Source of the DNA: JACCXG01 sp963750935
GTDB lineage: Bacteria > Acidobacteriota > Vicinamibacteria > Vicinamibacterales > 2-12-FULL-66-21
Assembly (NCBI GenBank): GCA_963750935.1
Contig: CAVVSR010000006.1
Coordinates: forward strand, 62,001 to 126,000
Length of the DNA: 64,000 nucleotides
Direction: 5' to 3'
Shown: piece by piece, positions 1 to 7,595 of the stretch
Layout of the letters: each line of letters opens with the position of its first letter
How positions within the stretch are numbered: position 1 is the first letter of the stretch
The notes under the pieces: model-generated
Seen by the model: the letters and a program-made list of their open reading frames with translations, nothing else
Databases searched by the model: none
Told to the model about the DNA's origin: nothing
Made by a program: the position numbers and the translations under genes

Positions 1-1
1 C

Positions 2-328
2 TTGTTCTTTGCCGATCCCGCCGATTACGACGGCGGCGAGCTGATCGTCGAAGACACCTACGGCACGCACAGCGTCAAGCTGCCGGCGGGCCACATGGTG
101 CTGTATCCCTCGACCAGCCTGCACCGGGTCACGCCGATCACACGGGGCGAGCGGGTCGCGTCGTTCTTCTGGATCCAGAGCCTCATTCGCGACGACGGGC
201 GGCGGGCGCTGCTGTTCGACATGGACACGGCGATCCAGCGCCTCGTGCGCGACGTTCCGGATCATCCCTCGTCGGTGCAGCTCACCGGCGTGTATCACAA
301 CCTGCTCCGCCAGTGGGCGGAGCTGTAG
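2..328 (+). CDS. PKHD-type Fe(II)/2-oxoglutarate dioxygenase, C-terminal part (PiuC/YbiX family)
   Basis: Only the last 108 codons are present; the 5' end lies outside the window, so the first in-frame codon is not a real start. Visible are the strand DYDGGEL, the distal iron-binding histidine in SLHRV and the 2-oxoglutarate-binding arginine of RGER followed by SFFWIQS, in the order expected for the C-terminal half of the double-stranded beta helix of PKHD hydroxylases. The C-terminal helical tail (VYHNLLRQW) also fits PiuC/YbiX. Members of this family are usually encoded beside TonB siderophore receptors. The PepSY membrane protein 12 bp downstream, on the same strand, fits an iron-acquisition operon. 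Family assignment is firm; substrate is unknown. Confidence 0.85.
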   Translation: MFFADPADYDGGELIVEDTYGTHSVKLPAGHMVLYPSTSLHRVTPITRGERVASFFWIQSLIRDDGRRALLFDMDTAIQRLVRDVPDHPSSVQLTGVYHNLLRQWAEL

Positions 329-340
329 GCAGGTCAGCGC

Positions 341-1654
341 ATGGCGTTTCGAAAGATTCTCTTCTGGACCCACCTCGCCGCCGGCGTCGTCGCCGGGTCC
401 GTGATCCTGATCATGTCGGTGACAGGGACCTTGCTCACCTTTCAGCAATCCGTGCTGAAGATGATCGAGCGCGATCACCGCGTCGTGACGCCCCCGGCTG
501 ACGGCAGTCAGCGGCTGCCCGTCGACGTCCTGCTGCAGAACGTACGAACCGCGCTGCCCGACGCGCAGCCGGCCACACTCACGCTCGACTCCGATCCCAC
601 CGCCGCCGCGGCCGTGGCGCTGGGCACGGCCGGCACGGCCTACGTGAATCCCTATACGGGGCAGGTGCTCGGGTTCGGCTCTCCCCGGGCCCGCGCCTTC
701 TACCGATCGGTCACGAACTGGCATCGCTGGCTGGCCGTCGAGGGTGAAGGCCGCGCGACGGCGCGCGCGATCACCGGCGCCTGTAACACCGCGTTCCTCG
801 TGCTGGCGGTGAGCGGTCTCTATCTCTGGTGGCCGCGCCAGTGGACCGCGAAGCATCTCCTCGCCGTGGTGTGGTTCAAGCGTGGCCTCCGCGGCAAGGC
901 GCGTGACTTCAACTGGCACAACGCGATTGGCTTCTGGTGCGCCCCCGTGATCATCGTGCTGACCGCGACCGGCATGGTCATCTCCTACACGTGGGCGAGC
1001 AACCTGGTCTACACGATCACCGGCAGCCCGCGACCGGCGCCAGCAGCCGGACGCGGCGGCGGTCCGGCGGCGGAGAACGGGCCGGCAGGGCAGGGCCGTG
1101 GCCGCGGCCGTGGCAACGCGACGGCGGCCGCCGAGCGGCCCGCGGCGAGGCCAGCCGACACGTCTGGTGCGCAGGCCGTGGCCGCTGGCGCCTCACACGC
1201 AGGTCCGCCGCCGACCCTCGACTCGCTCGTCGCGCGCGCCGCCAGCCAGGTTCCAACCTGGCGGACGATGGTCATCCGGCTGCCGCGCGGGCAGAGCGGA
1301 CCGGTCGCGTTCACGATCTCGGATCGTGAACATTGGAACAGCTTCGCGCGATCCACGCTGACGCTCGACGCCGGCACCGGCGCCGACATCCGCTGGGAGC
1401 CCTACGCGGGCACCAGCCTCGGCCAGAAGGTGCGCGGCTGGATGCGGTTTGCGCACACCGGTGAGCTCGGCGGGATTCCAGGTGAAGCCGTCGCGGGCCT
1501 CGCCTCGGCCGGCGGCGGCTTCCTGGTCTGGACAGGTATCGCCCTGTCGCTGCGCCGACTTGCGGCGTGGCGTGGACGACGTCGGCGGGTCGCGACGCAG
1601 CAGCCGGTGTTGTTGCCGATCGAAGAGGACGAGCGCTCTTCCCGCGTCGCGTAG
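341..1654 (+). CDS. PepSY-associated transmembrane protein (PiuB-like iron-regulated membrane protein)
   Basis: A 437-residue inner-membrane protein with an N-terminal helix (about 8-35), two central helices (about 140-165 and 195-220) and a C-terminal helix (about 390-410). Conserved histidines sit where PepSY_TM proteins have them: THLAAG in helix 1, NWHRWL, NWHNAIGFW and FAHTGELGG. The periplasmic part after helix 1 (AYVNPYTGQVLG) is a PepSY repeat. The family is linked to ferric-siderophore uptake or reduction, in keeping with the PiuC-type gene just upstream. Unusual is a low-complexity Ala/Gly/Pro/Arg-rich insert at about residues 228-285 between the third helix and the second periplasmic domain. 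ATG start 12 bp after the preceding stop. Confidence 0.85.
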   Translation: MAFRKILFWTHLAAGVVAGSVILIMSVTGTLLTFQQSVLKMIERDHRVVTPPADGSQRLPVDVLLQNVRTALPDAQPATLTLDSDPTAAAAVALGTAGTAYVNPYTGQVLGFGSPRARAFYRSVTNWHRWLAVEGEGRATARAITGACNTAFLVLAVSGLYLWWPRQWTAKHLLAVVWFKRGLRGKARDFNWHNAIGFWCAPVIIVLTATGMVISYTWASNLVYTITGSPRPAPAAGRGGGPAAENGPAGQGRGRGRGNATAAAERPAARPADTSGAQAVAAGASHAGPPPTLDSLVARAASQVPTWRTMVIRLPRGQSGPVAFTISDREHWNSFARSTLTLDAGTGADIRWEPYAGTSLGQKVRGWMRFAHTGELGGIPGEAVAGLASAGGGFLVWTGIALSLRRLAAWRGRRRRVATQQPVLLPIEEDERSSRVA

Positions 1655-1732
1655 CTCGGGCGACGGCTGACGCCGTCGCCGTTCGCCCCGCCGTTCACCC
1701 CACCGATTTCGGCCGTTTCGCGGCTTCTCCGC

Positions 1733-1762
1733 TTGTTGCTCTATGTGCCTGATGCATATAGT
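1733..1762 (+). promoter_or_regulatory. Promoter and candidate PadR operator
   Basis: TTGTTG (1733-1738) and TATAGT (1757-1762) are separated by 18 bp, and the -10 box ends 12 nt before the padR ATG. An imperfect inverted repeat ATGTGC-N5-GCATAT (1743-1759) overlaps the -10 box. PadR proteins typically bind ATGT/ACAT-type dyads, so autorepression is a reasonable inference. Confidence 0.5.
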
Positions 1763-1774
1763 TGACGGGCACAC

Positions 1775-2137
1775 ATGGCCGACCGCCTCAACGTTGCCGC
1801 ATTCCTCCCGCTGACCCCGGTGTCCTTCGAGATTCTGCTGACCCTCGCCGGCGGCGAGCAGCATGGCTATGCCGTGATGCTCGACGTGGAGCGCCGGACC
1901 GGCGGCGCCATCAGCCTGCACGCGGGCTCGATGTATCGCGCCTTGAATCGACTGCTCGAAGCCGGACTCATCGAAGAGCTCGAGGAGCGGCCGGACCCTG
2001 ACGAAGACGACGAGCGCCGGCGGTACTACAAGCTCACGCGCAACGGCCTCGAGGTCGCGCGTGGCGAGGCCCGCCGCCTCGAGCAGCAGGTCCAGACCGC
2101 GCGACGACGGCGGTTGCTGCCGGGAGCCAGCGCGTGA
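1775..2137 (+). CDS. PadR-family winged-helix transcriptional regulator
   Basis: A 120-residue protein with the PadR N-terminal winged helix: SFEILLTLAGGEQHGYAVM (helices 1-2), the recognition segment AGSMYRALNRLLEAGLIEE, and the wing RRYYKLTRNG followed by a short charged helix. It lacks the longer C-terminal dimerisation domain of PadR subfamily 1, so it belongs to the short PadR-s2 type. Its stop overlaps the GTG start of the ADOP permease (GTGA at 2134-2137), so the two are translationally coupled. In Acidobacteriota such PadR genes commonly sit directly before ADOP permeases and presumably control them. An inverted repeat over its own -10 box suggests autoregulation. Confidence 0.92.
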   Translation: MADRLNVAAFLPLTPVSFEILLTLAGGEQHGYAVMLDVERRTGGAISLHAGSMYRALNRLLEAGLIEELEERPDPDEDDERRRYYKLTRNGLEVARGEARRLEQQVQTARRRRLLPGASA

Positions 2138-4860
2138 TCGCCGAGCGCGTGTACGCGCTGCTGCTGCTCGCGTTCCCGCGCGCCTTCCGAACCCGGTTCG
2201 CGGCGCCGATGCGCCGCATCTTCCGCGATCGCTACGCCGACGCGGGGCGCGAGGGCCGGCGCGGCCGCTTCCTGGCACAGAGCGTCCGCGACGTGCTCGT
2301 CAACGCCACGCTCGAACGAGCGGCAGCAGGCCGGCGCTGGCTGCTGTTTCCCAACGCCCACGAACAGCTCGCGAGACTCGAGCAGGAGAGACGGCCCATG
2401 GTGTGGCAGTCGGTCGCAATGGATCTGCGGTATGCGCTGCGCATGTTCATGCGCACGCCGGTGTTCACCGCGCTCACGGTCGTCGCGCTGGCGCTCGGCA
2501 TCGGCGCCAACAGCGCCATCTTCAGCGTCGTCAACGGCGTCCTGCTGCGGCCGCTGCCATACGCCGCGCCCGAGCGCCTGGTGATGGTCTGGAACGACAA
2601 CACTCGCGAGGGCGTCCGGCAGTATCCGATGTCGAACGCGAATTTCCTCGACGTCAAGGCCGCGACCCGCACGCTCGACCGGCTCGAGATGATGTATTCG
2701 TTCCTCGGTACGCCGACGCTGCGCACCGAGTCCGGGACCGAACAGTTCGCCGCGTCCGGGACGTCGCCGGGGATGTTCGAGCTGATCGGCCGCAGCGCCG
2801 CGCTCGGTCGCGGCCTGGCGGCCACGGATCGCAGCGGCGTCATCGTCCTGAGCGACGGCTACTGGCGCCGGCGATTTGGCGCCGACCCCGACATCATCGG
2901 CCGTCAGCTCTCGATCGCGGAGCAGCCGACGACGGTGATCGGCGTGATGCCGCCGGACTTCCACTTTCCCTTGAAGTCGATGCTCGGGCCGAGCGGGTTC
3001 TCGGCGTCGGTCGAGCCCGACGCGTGGCTGCCGCTGGATATCACCACCGGGCAGTTCGTCCAGAACGGCGCGCCCAGCCGCATCCCGCACTTTCTCAGCG
3101 TCGTCGGACGGCTCGCCCCTGGGGTGACGATCGAGCAGGCCCGCGAGGAGATCGCGACGATCGTCGCGCGCCTGGAGCAGGAGTATCCGGACTTCAACCG
3201 CGGCCTGAAGTCCAACGTCGTGGCCCTGCACGACCAGGCGGTCGGACGTGTCAGGTCCGCGCTGATCCTGCTGCTTGCGGGCGTTGGATTCGTGCTGCTC
3301 ATGGCCTGCGTCAACGTCGCCAACCTGATGCTGGCGCGCAGCGTCGCCCGCCAGAAGGAGATTGCCGTCCGCACCGCGCTCGGCGCCGGCCGCGGCCGGT
3401 TGCTGGCGCAGATGCTGTCGGAGTCGCTGCTGCTGTCAACGGCGGGCGGGGTACTCGGCCTCGGGCTGGTGTGGATCGGCGTCCGCGTGCTCGTGGCGAT
3501 CGCGCCACCCGAACTGCCGCGCATCGCCGAGGTCCGTCCCGACCTGACCATCGTGCTCTTCACCGCCCTTGTCTCGATCCTGGCGGGAGTGCTGGTCGGG
3601 ATCGCGCCGGCGATCGCCGCCGGCCGCAGCGATCTGCAGAACTCGCTGAAGGACACCTCGCGCAGCGTGACCGGCGGCGTCGCGCGCCGCCGCCTGCGTG
3701 CCGTGCTCGTCGTCGGAGAAGTGGCGCTTGCCGTCGTGCTGACGACAGGGGCCGGACTTCTGCTGCGAAGCTTCGTCAGCCTGCTCAGCGTCGATCCAGG
3801 ATTCCGCGCCGAGAACCTGCTGACGTTGCAGATCCAGCTGCCGAACCGCATCGATACGCCGGACGCACGGCGTGCGTTCTACGCCTCGATGTTCGAGCGC
3901 ATCGAGTCGCTGCCCGGAGTCCTGACGAGCGGCGGCACCACCCGCCTGCCGCTCGGCAGCACGAACGTCAGCACCCGCATCATGCCCGAAGGACGCAGCA
4001 TGCCGGCGAGCGAGATGCCGGAGATCGAATTCCGCCGGGCCGTGCACAACTATTTCCAGACGATGGGCATGCCGATTCTGCGCGGCCGCACGTTCACCCC
4101 CGAGGACGGTCCCACCGGTCAGCAGGTCGCGGTGATCAACGAAACGATGTCCCGACGGGTCTGGCCCAACGAGGATCCCGTCGGCCGGCGCTTCCGCGTC
4201 GGGAACAATCCCCAGACGCCGTGGACCACCGTGATCGGCGTGGTCGGCGATCTGCGTCATGCCGGGCTCGACGTGCAGCCGGCCTCGGAGATGTACATCT
4301 GGTACCTGCAGGGCCCGCCGGTCGCGCCGTTCGTCGTGATCCGGACGCGCGACGATCCGGCGGCGGTCGCCGCCTCGGTTCGTGCCGAGCTGAAAGCCCT
4401 CGAGAAGGACATGGCCGTCTACGACATGCGGACGATGACGGACGTGCGCGCCGCGTCGGTGGCCGAACGGCGTTTCATCCTGATCCTCGCGCTGGCGTTC
4501 GATCTGCTGGCGCTGACGCTGGCGTCGGTCGGGGTCTACGGCGTCATGGCGCTGGTCGTCAGCGAACGCACGCAGGAAGTCGGCATCCGGCTGGCGCTCG
4601 GCGCCGAACCGCTCCAGGTCCTCACCCTTGTGGTCCGGCAGGGCGTGCTGCTCGCGGGCGCCGGCATTGTCATCGGCATTGCCTCGTCGCTCGCATTGAC
4701 GCCGATGATGTCGGGTCAGTTGTACGGCGTGCGACCCGCCGATCCCATCACGCTCCTGGCCGTGCCGGCACTGCTCATGACCGTGGCCTTGATCGCGTGC
4801 GCCGTGCCCGCCAGGCGCGCCATGTCGGTCGATCCCGCAATCGCCTTGCGGAACGAGTAA
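2134..4860 (+). CDS. ADOP-type ABC transporter permease (duplicated MacB/FtsX)
   Basis: This 908-residue permease has the architecture of the acidobacterial duplicated orphan permeases: an N-terminal helical segment, a first transmembrane helix (about 105-130), a MacB periplasmic core domain, three FtsX helices (about 375-510), a fourth helix near 530, a second MacB core domain, and a final FtsX triplet (about 785-900) ending in DPAIALRNE. The motifs RQKEIAVRTALGAGRGR and RTQEVGIRLALGA mark the two FtsX cytoplasmic loops. No ATPase is encoded nearby, the usual state for orphan ADOPs. Start is GTG, overlapping the padR stop by 4 bp. Likely role is efflux or envelope stress handling; substrate unknown. 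Confidence 0.92.
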   Translation: MIAERVYALLLLAFPRAFRTRFAAPMRRIFRDRYADAGREGRRGRFLAQSVRDVLVNATLERAAAGRRWLLFPNAHEQLARLEQERRPMVWQSVAMDLRYALRMFMRTPVFTALTVVALALGIGANSAIFSVVNGVLLRPLPYAAPERLVMVWNDNTREGVRQYPMSNANFLDVKAATRTLDRLEMMYSFLGTPTLRTESGTEQFAASGTSPGMFELIGRSAALGRGLAATDRSGVIVLSDGYWRRRFGADPDIIGRQLSIAEQPTTVIGVMPPDFHFPLKSMLGPSGFSASVEPDAWLPLDITTGQFVQNGAPSRIPHFLSVVGRLAPGVTIEQAREEIATIVARLEQEYPDFNRGLKSNVVALHDQAVGRVRSALILLLAGVGFVLLMACVNVANLMLARSVARQKEIAVRTALGAGRGRLLAQMLSESLLLSTAGGVLGLGLVWIGVRVLVAIAPPELPRIAEVRPDLTIVLFTALVSILAGVLVGIAPAIAAGRSDLQNSLKDTSRSVTGGVARRRLRAVLVVGEVALAVVLTTGAGLLLRSFVSLLSVDPGFRAENLLTLQIQLPNRIDTPDARRAFYASMFERIESLPGVLTSGGTTRLPLGSTNVSTRIMPEGRSMPASEMPEIEFRRAVHNYFQTMGMPILRGRTFTPEDGPTGQQVAVINETMSRRVWPNEDPVGRRFRVGNNPQTPWTTVIGVVGDLRHAGLDVQPASEMYIWYLQGPPVAPFVVIRTRDDPAAVAASVRAELKALEKDMAVYDMRTMTDVRAASVAERRFILILALAFDLLALTLASVGVYGVMALVVSERTQEVGIRLALGAEPLQVLTLVVRQGVLLAGAGIVIGIASSLALTPMMSGQLYGVRPADPITLLAVPALLMTVALIACAVPARRAMSVDPAIALRNE

Positions 4861-4894
4861 GAGAGTTCTCTACTCGGATCTGAATGCTGCGGCG

Positions 4895-7435
4895 TCAGGC
4901 CACAGCGCGCGCGAGGTAGGAGGCCGTCCGGCTCTCGCGGCTCCGCGCCACGCGATCGGGTGGACCGGCGGCGACAATCTGTCCCCCCTCTTCGCCGGCG
5001 CCGGGCCCGACGTCGATCACCCAGTCGCTGTGCGCGACGACGCGCATCTCGTGCTCGACGACGATGACGGTATTGCCCGCGGCGACGAGGCCGTCGAGCT
5101 GCGTCATCAGCTTCTCGACGTCGGCCGGGTGCAGGCCCGTGGTCGGTTCGTCGAGGACATAGAGCGTGTTGCCGCGCTCGGTCCGCTGCAGCTCGGTCGC
5201 CAGCTTGATCCGCTGGGCCTCGCCGCCCGAGAGCTCGGTGGCGGACTGGCCGAGCCGCAGGTAGCCGACCCCGACCCGGTGCAGGACCTCCAGCGCGTGG
5301 CGGATGGCCGGCTCGTCGGTGAAGAAGTCGCGCGCGGCGTCGACGGTCATGGCGAGCACGTCGGCGATTGTGTTGTCCCGGTACCGGATCTCGAGCGTCC
5401 TCGCGTTGTAGCGGGCGCCGTGACACGCCGGACAGGGCGCGTAGACGCTCGGCAAGAACAGCAGTTCGACCATTACGAACCCTTCACCGGTGCAGGTCTC
5501 GCAGCGTCCCTTCGGCATGTTGAAGGAGAACCGGCCGGCGTCGTAGCGCCGTGCCCGCGCCGCCTTGGTCGACGCGAACAGCTTGCGGACGTGATCGAAC
5601 AGCCCGGTGTAGGTGGCGAGGTTGGATCGCGGAGTCCGGCCGATGGGCTTCTGATCGACGCGCACCAGCCGCCGAATGTGCTCCATCCCGCTGACGATCC
5701 GGCCGCCGACCTCGTCTGGCGCCGCGCGCTCGAGCTCCTCGCCTTCCGCGTCCTCGGTCGTGACCTCATGCCCGAGATGCTCGGCCACGAGCTCGACGAG
5801 AGCCTGGCTGACAAGGCTCGATTTGCCGGATCCGGACACGCCGGTGACCGCAGTCATGACGCCGAGCGGAAACTCGGCGTCGAGGTCCACGAGGTTGTTC
5901 CGAGTGACGCCGGCCAGCCGGAGCCACTCCGCGGGCGTCCGCGGCCTTCGTCGCGCGACCGTCTCTGGTGCGAACAGGTACTCGCGTGTCCGCGAACCGG
6001 AGATGGCCTCGAGACCCGAAGGAGGACCGCTGTAGAGGATGCGCCCTCCGTGTTCGCCGGCGGCGGGCCCGACGTCGACGATCCAGTCGGCGTGCCTGAT
6101 CACGTCGAGGTCGTGCTCGACGACGAACAGCGAGTTGCCGGACGCCTTGAGCCGGTCGAGCGCGCGCAGCAGCGCTTCGGTGTCGGCGGGGTGCAGACCG
6201 GCTGACGGCTCGTCGAGCACGTACACGACCCCGAACAGGTTGGAGCGCACCTGGGTGGCGAGGCGCAGCCGCTGCAGCTCGCCTGGCGAGAGCGTCGGGG
6301 TACTGCGTTCAAGGGTCAGGTAGCCCAGGCCGAGATCGAGCAGCACGGCCAGCCTTGCGACGAAATCCTGCGCGATCCGCTCGGTCACCATCGCCTTTTC
6401 CGGATGCTCCCTGGACGTCCTGGCCAGGTGAGGTGCGGTCCCGTCGGCGAAGGGCCGGAAAATCGCGAGCAACTGCTTCAGCGGTACACGCGACATGTCG
6501 GCGATATCGCGGCCTGCGAACGTCACCGAGAGCGCCTCCGGCTTGAGCCGCTTGCCATGACAGGTCGGGCAGTCGGTGCTGACCAGGTAGCGCGACACGC
6601 GCCGCTTCATCAGCGGGCTCTGGGTGTTGGCGAACGTGTGCAGCACGTAGCGCCGCGCGCCCGTGAACGTGCCCTGATAGCTCGGTTCTTCCTTCTTCTT
6701 GAGCGCGCGCCGCACCTCGGGCGGCTCGTAGCCGGCATAGACGGGAACAACCGGCTGCTCGTCGGTGAACAGCAGCCAGTTGCGGTCCCGTTCGGGCAGC
6801 TCGCGCCAGGGCCGGTCGATGTCGTAGCCGAGCGTGGTCACGATATCGCGCAGGTTCTGCCCGTGCCAGGCCGGCGGCCATGCCGCGATTGCCCGCTCGC
6901 GAATCGTCAGCGAATCGTCCGGCACCATCGATCGTTCGGTCGCATCGTAAATGCGGCCGAGGCCGTGGCACTGCGGGCAGGCGCCATCGGGCGTGTTCGG
7001 CGAGAACGAGTCGGCATAGAGCAGCGGCTGCCGGGGCGGATACTCGCCGGCACGCGAATAGAGCATCCGCAGTAGATTCGACAGCGTCGTCACGCTGCCT
7101 ACGGACGACCTCGTCGTCGGCGAACCGCGCTGCTGCTGCAGCGCGACGGCAGGGGGAAGGCCATCGACCTCGTCGACCTCAGGCACCGACATCTGGTGGA
7201 AGAGCCGGCGTGCGTAGGGGGAGACGGACTCGAGATATCGCCGCTGGGCTTCGGCGTAGAGCGTGCCGAATGCCAGCGAGGACTTGCCGGATCCGGAGAC
7301 GCCGGTGAAGACAACCAGCGCATCACGTGGAATGTCGACGTCAATGTTCTTCAGGTTGTGTTCGCGAGCGCCACGGACCTGAACAAAACCGGCCGGCGGT
7401 GGCTTGCGCGGGCGCTGCAGTGATGTCGCCTTCAT
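4895..7435 (-). CDS. UvrA2-type excinuclease ABC subunit A-like ATPase
   Basis: An ABC-type DNA-binding ATPase of about 846 residues from the chosen ATG (7435). An in-frame extension to 7588 exists but precedes the conserved REHNLKNIDVDIPRDAL start. Two Walker A motifs (TGVSGSGKSSLAFGTLYAEA and TGVSGSGKSSLVSQ), two signature regions (LSPGELQRLRLATQ, LSGGEAQRIKLATEL) and CxxC zinc modules (CPQC, CPTC, CETC...CPAC) are visible. After YLESVSPYARR only a short linker separates the first ATP site from the first zinc module; the large UvrB-binding domain of UvrA1 is absent. That identifies a class II UvrA (UvrA2/DrrC-like), usually linked to DNA-damage or DNA-intercalating drug tolerance rather than standard excision repair. 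Convergent with the first ADOP gene, 34 bp apart. Confidence 0.9.
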   Translation of the reverse strand: MKATSLQRPRKPPPAGFVQVRGAREHNLKNIDVDIPRDALVVFTGVSGSGKSSLAFGTLYAEAQRRYLESVSPYARRLFHQMSVPEVDEVDGLPPAVALQQQRGSPTTRSSVGSVTTLSNLLRMLYSRAGEYPPRQPLLYADSFSPNTPDGACPQCHGLGRIYDATERSMVPDDSLTIRERAIAAWPPAWHGQNLRDIVTTLGYDIDRPWRELPERDRNWLLFTDEQPVVPVYAGYEPPEVRRALKKKEEPSYQGTFTGARRYVLHTFANTQSPLMKRRVSRYLVSTDCPTCHGKRLKPEALSVTFAGRDIADMSRVPLKQLLAIFRPFADGTAPHLARTSREHPEKAMVTERIAQDFVARLAVLLDLGLGYLTLERSTPTLSPGELQRLRLATQVRSNLFGVVYVLDEPSAGLHPADTEALLRALDRLKASGNSLFVVEHDLDVIRHADWIVDVGPAAGEHGGRILYSGPPSGLEAISGSRTREYLFAPETVARRRPRTPAEWLRLAGVTRNNLVDLDAEFPLGVMTAVTGVSGSGKSSLVSQALVELVAEHLGHEVTTEDAEGEELERAAPDEVGGRIVSGMEHIRRLVRVDQKPIGRTPRSNLATYTGLFDHVRKLFASTKAARARRYDAGRFSFNMPKGRCETCTGEGFVMVELLFLPSVYAPCPACHGARYNARTLEIRYRDNTIADVLAMTVDAARDFFTDEPAIRHALEVLHRVGVGYLRLGQSATELSGGEAQRIKLATELQRTERGNTLYVLDEPTTGLHPADVEKLMTQLDGLVAAGNTVIVVEHEMRVVAHSDWVIDVGPGAGEEGGQIVAAGPPDRVARSRESRTASYLARAVA

Positions 7436-7518
7436 CCCATTGCATAGCAGTTTCAACAAGAGTGCCACCGCGTCCCTCCCTTGGGGCCGCCCGCCTCGTC
7501 GCCGCCGGACCATTCCAC

Positions 7519-7575
7519 TTGACATGCCAGTGGGGGCTGCATGAAGATGCCAGTCTCCACTGGGACGGCCAGTGG
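7519..7575 (+). promoter_or_regulatory. Putative promoter and repeated CCAGT operator motif
   Basis: In the 160-bp divergent region between the UvrA2 and second ADOP genes, TTGACA (7519-7524) is followed after 17-18 bp by a weak -10 (TGAAGA/GAAGAT, 7542-7548). CCAGT recurs three times: CCAGTGG at 7527, the perfect dyad CCAGT-CTCC-ACTGG at 7550-7563, and CCAGTGG at 7569. The spacing and dyad suggest an operator; the regulator is unknown. Confidence 0.4.
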
Positions 7576-7595
7576 AAGAAGGGTGCAATCAGCGC

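Noticed and set aside
2061..4883. A 940-codon open frame on the plus strand overlapping the first ADOP permease.
   Set aside because: It is a GC-rich shadow frame with arginine/alanine-heavy composition and no domain; the overlapping frame has clear FtsX/MacB motifs.
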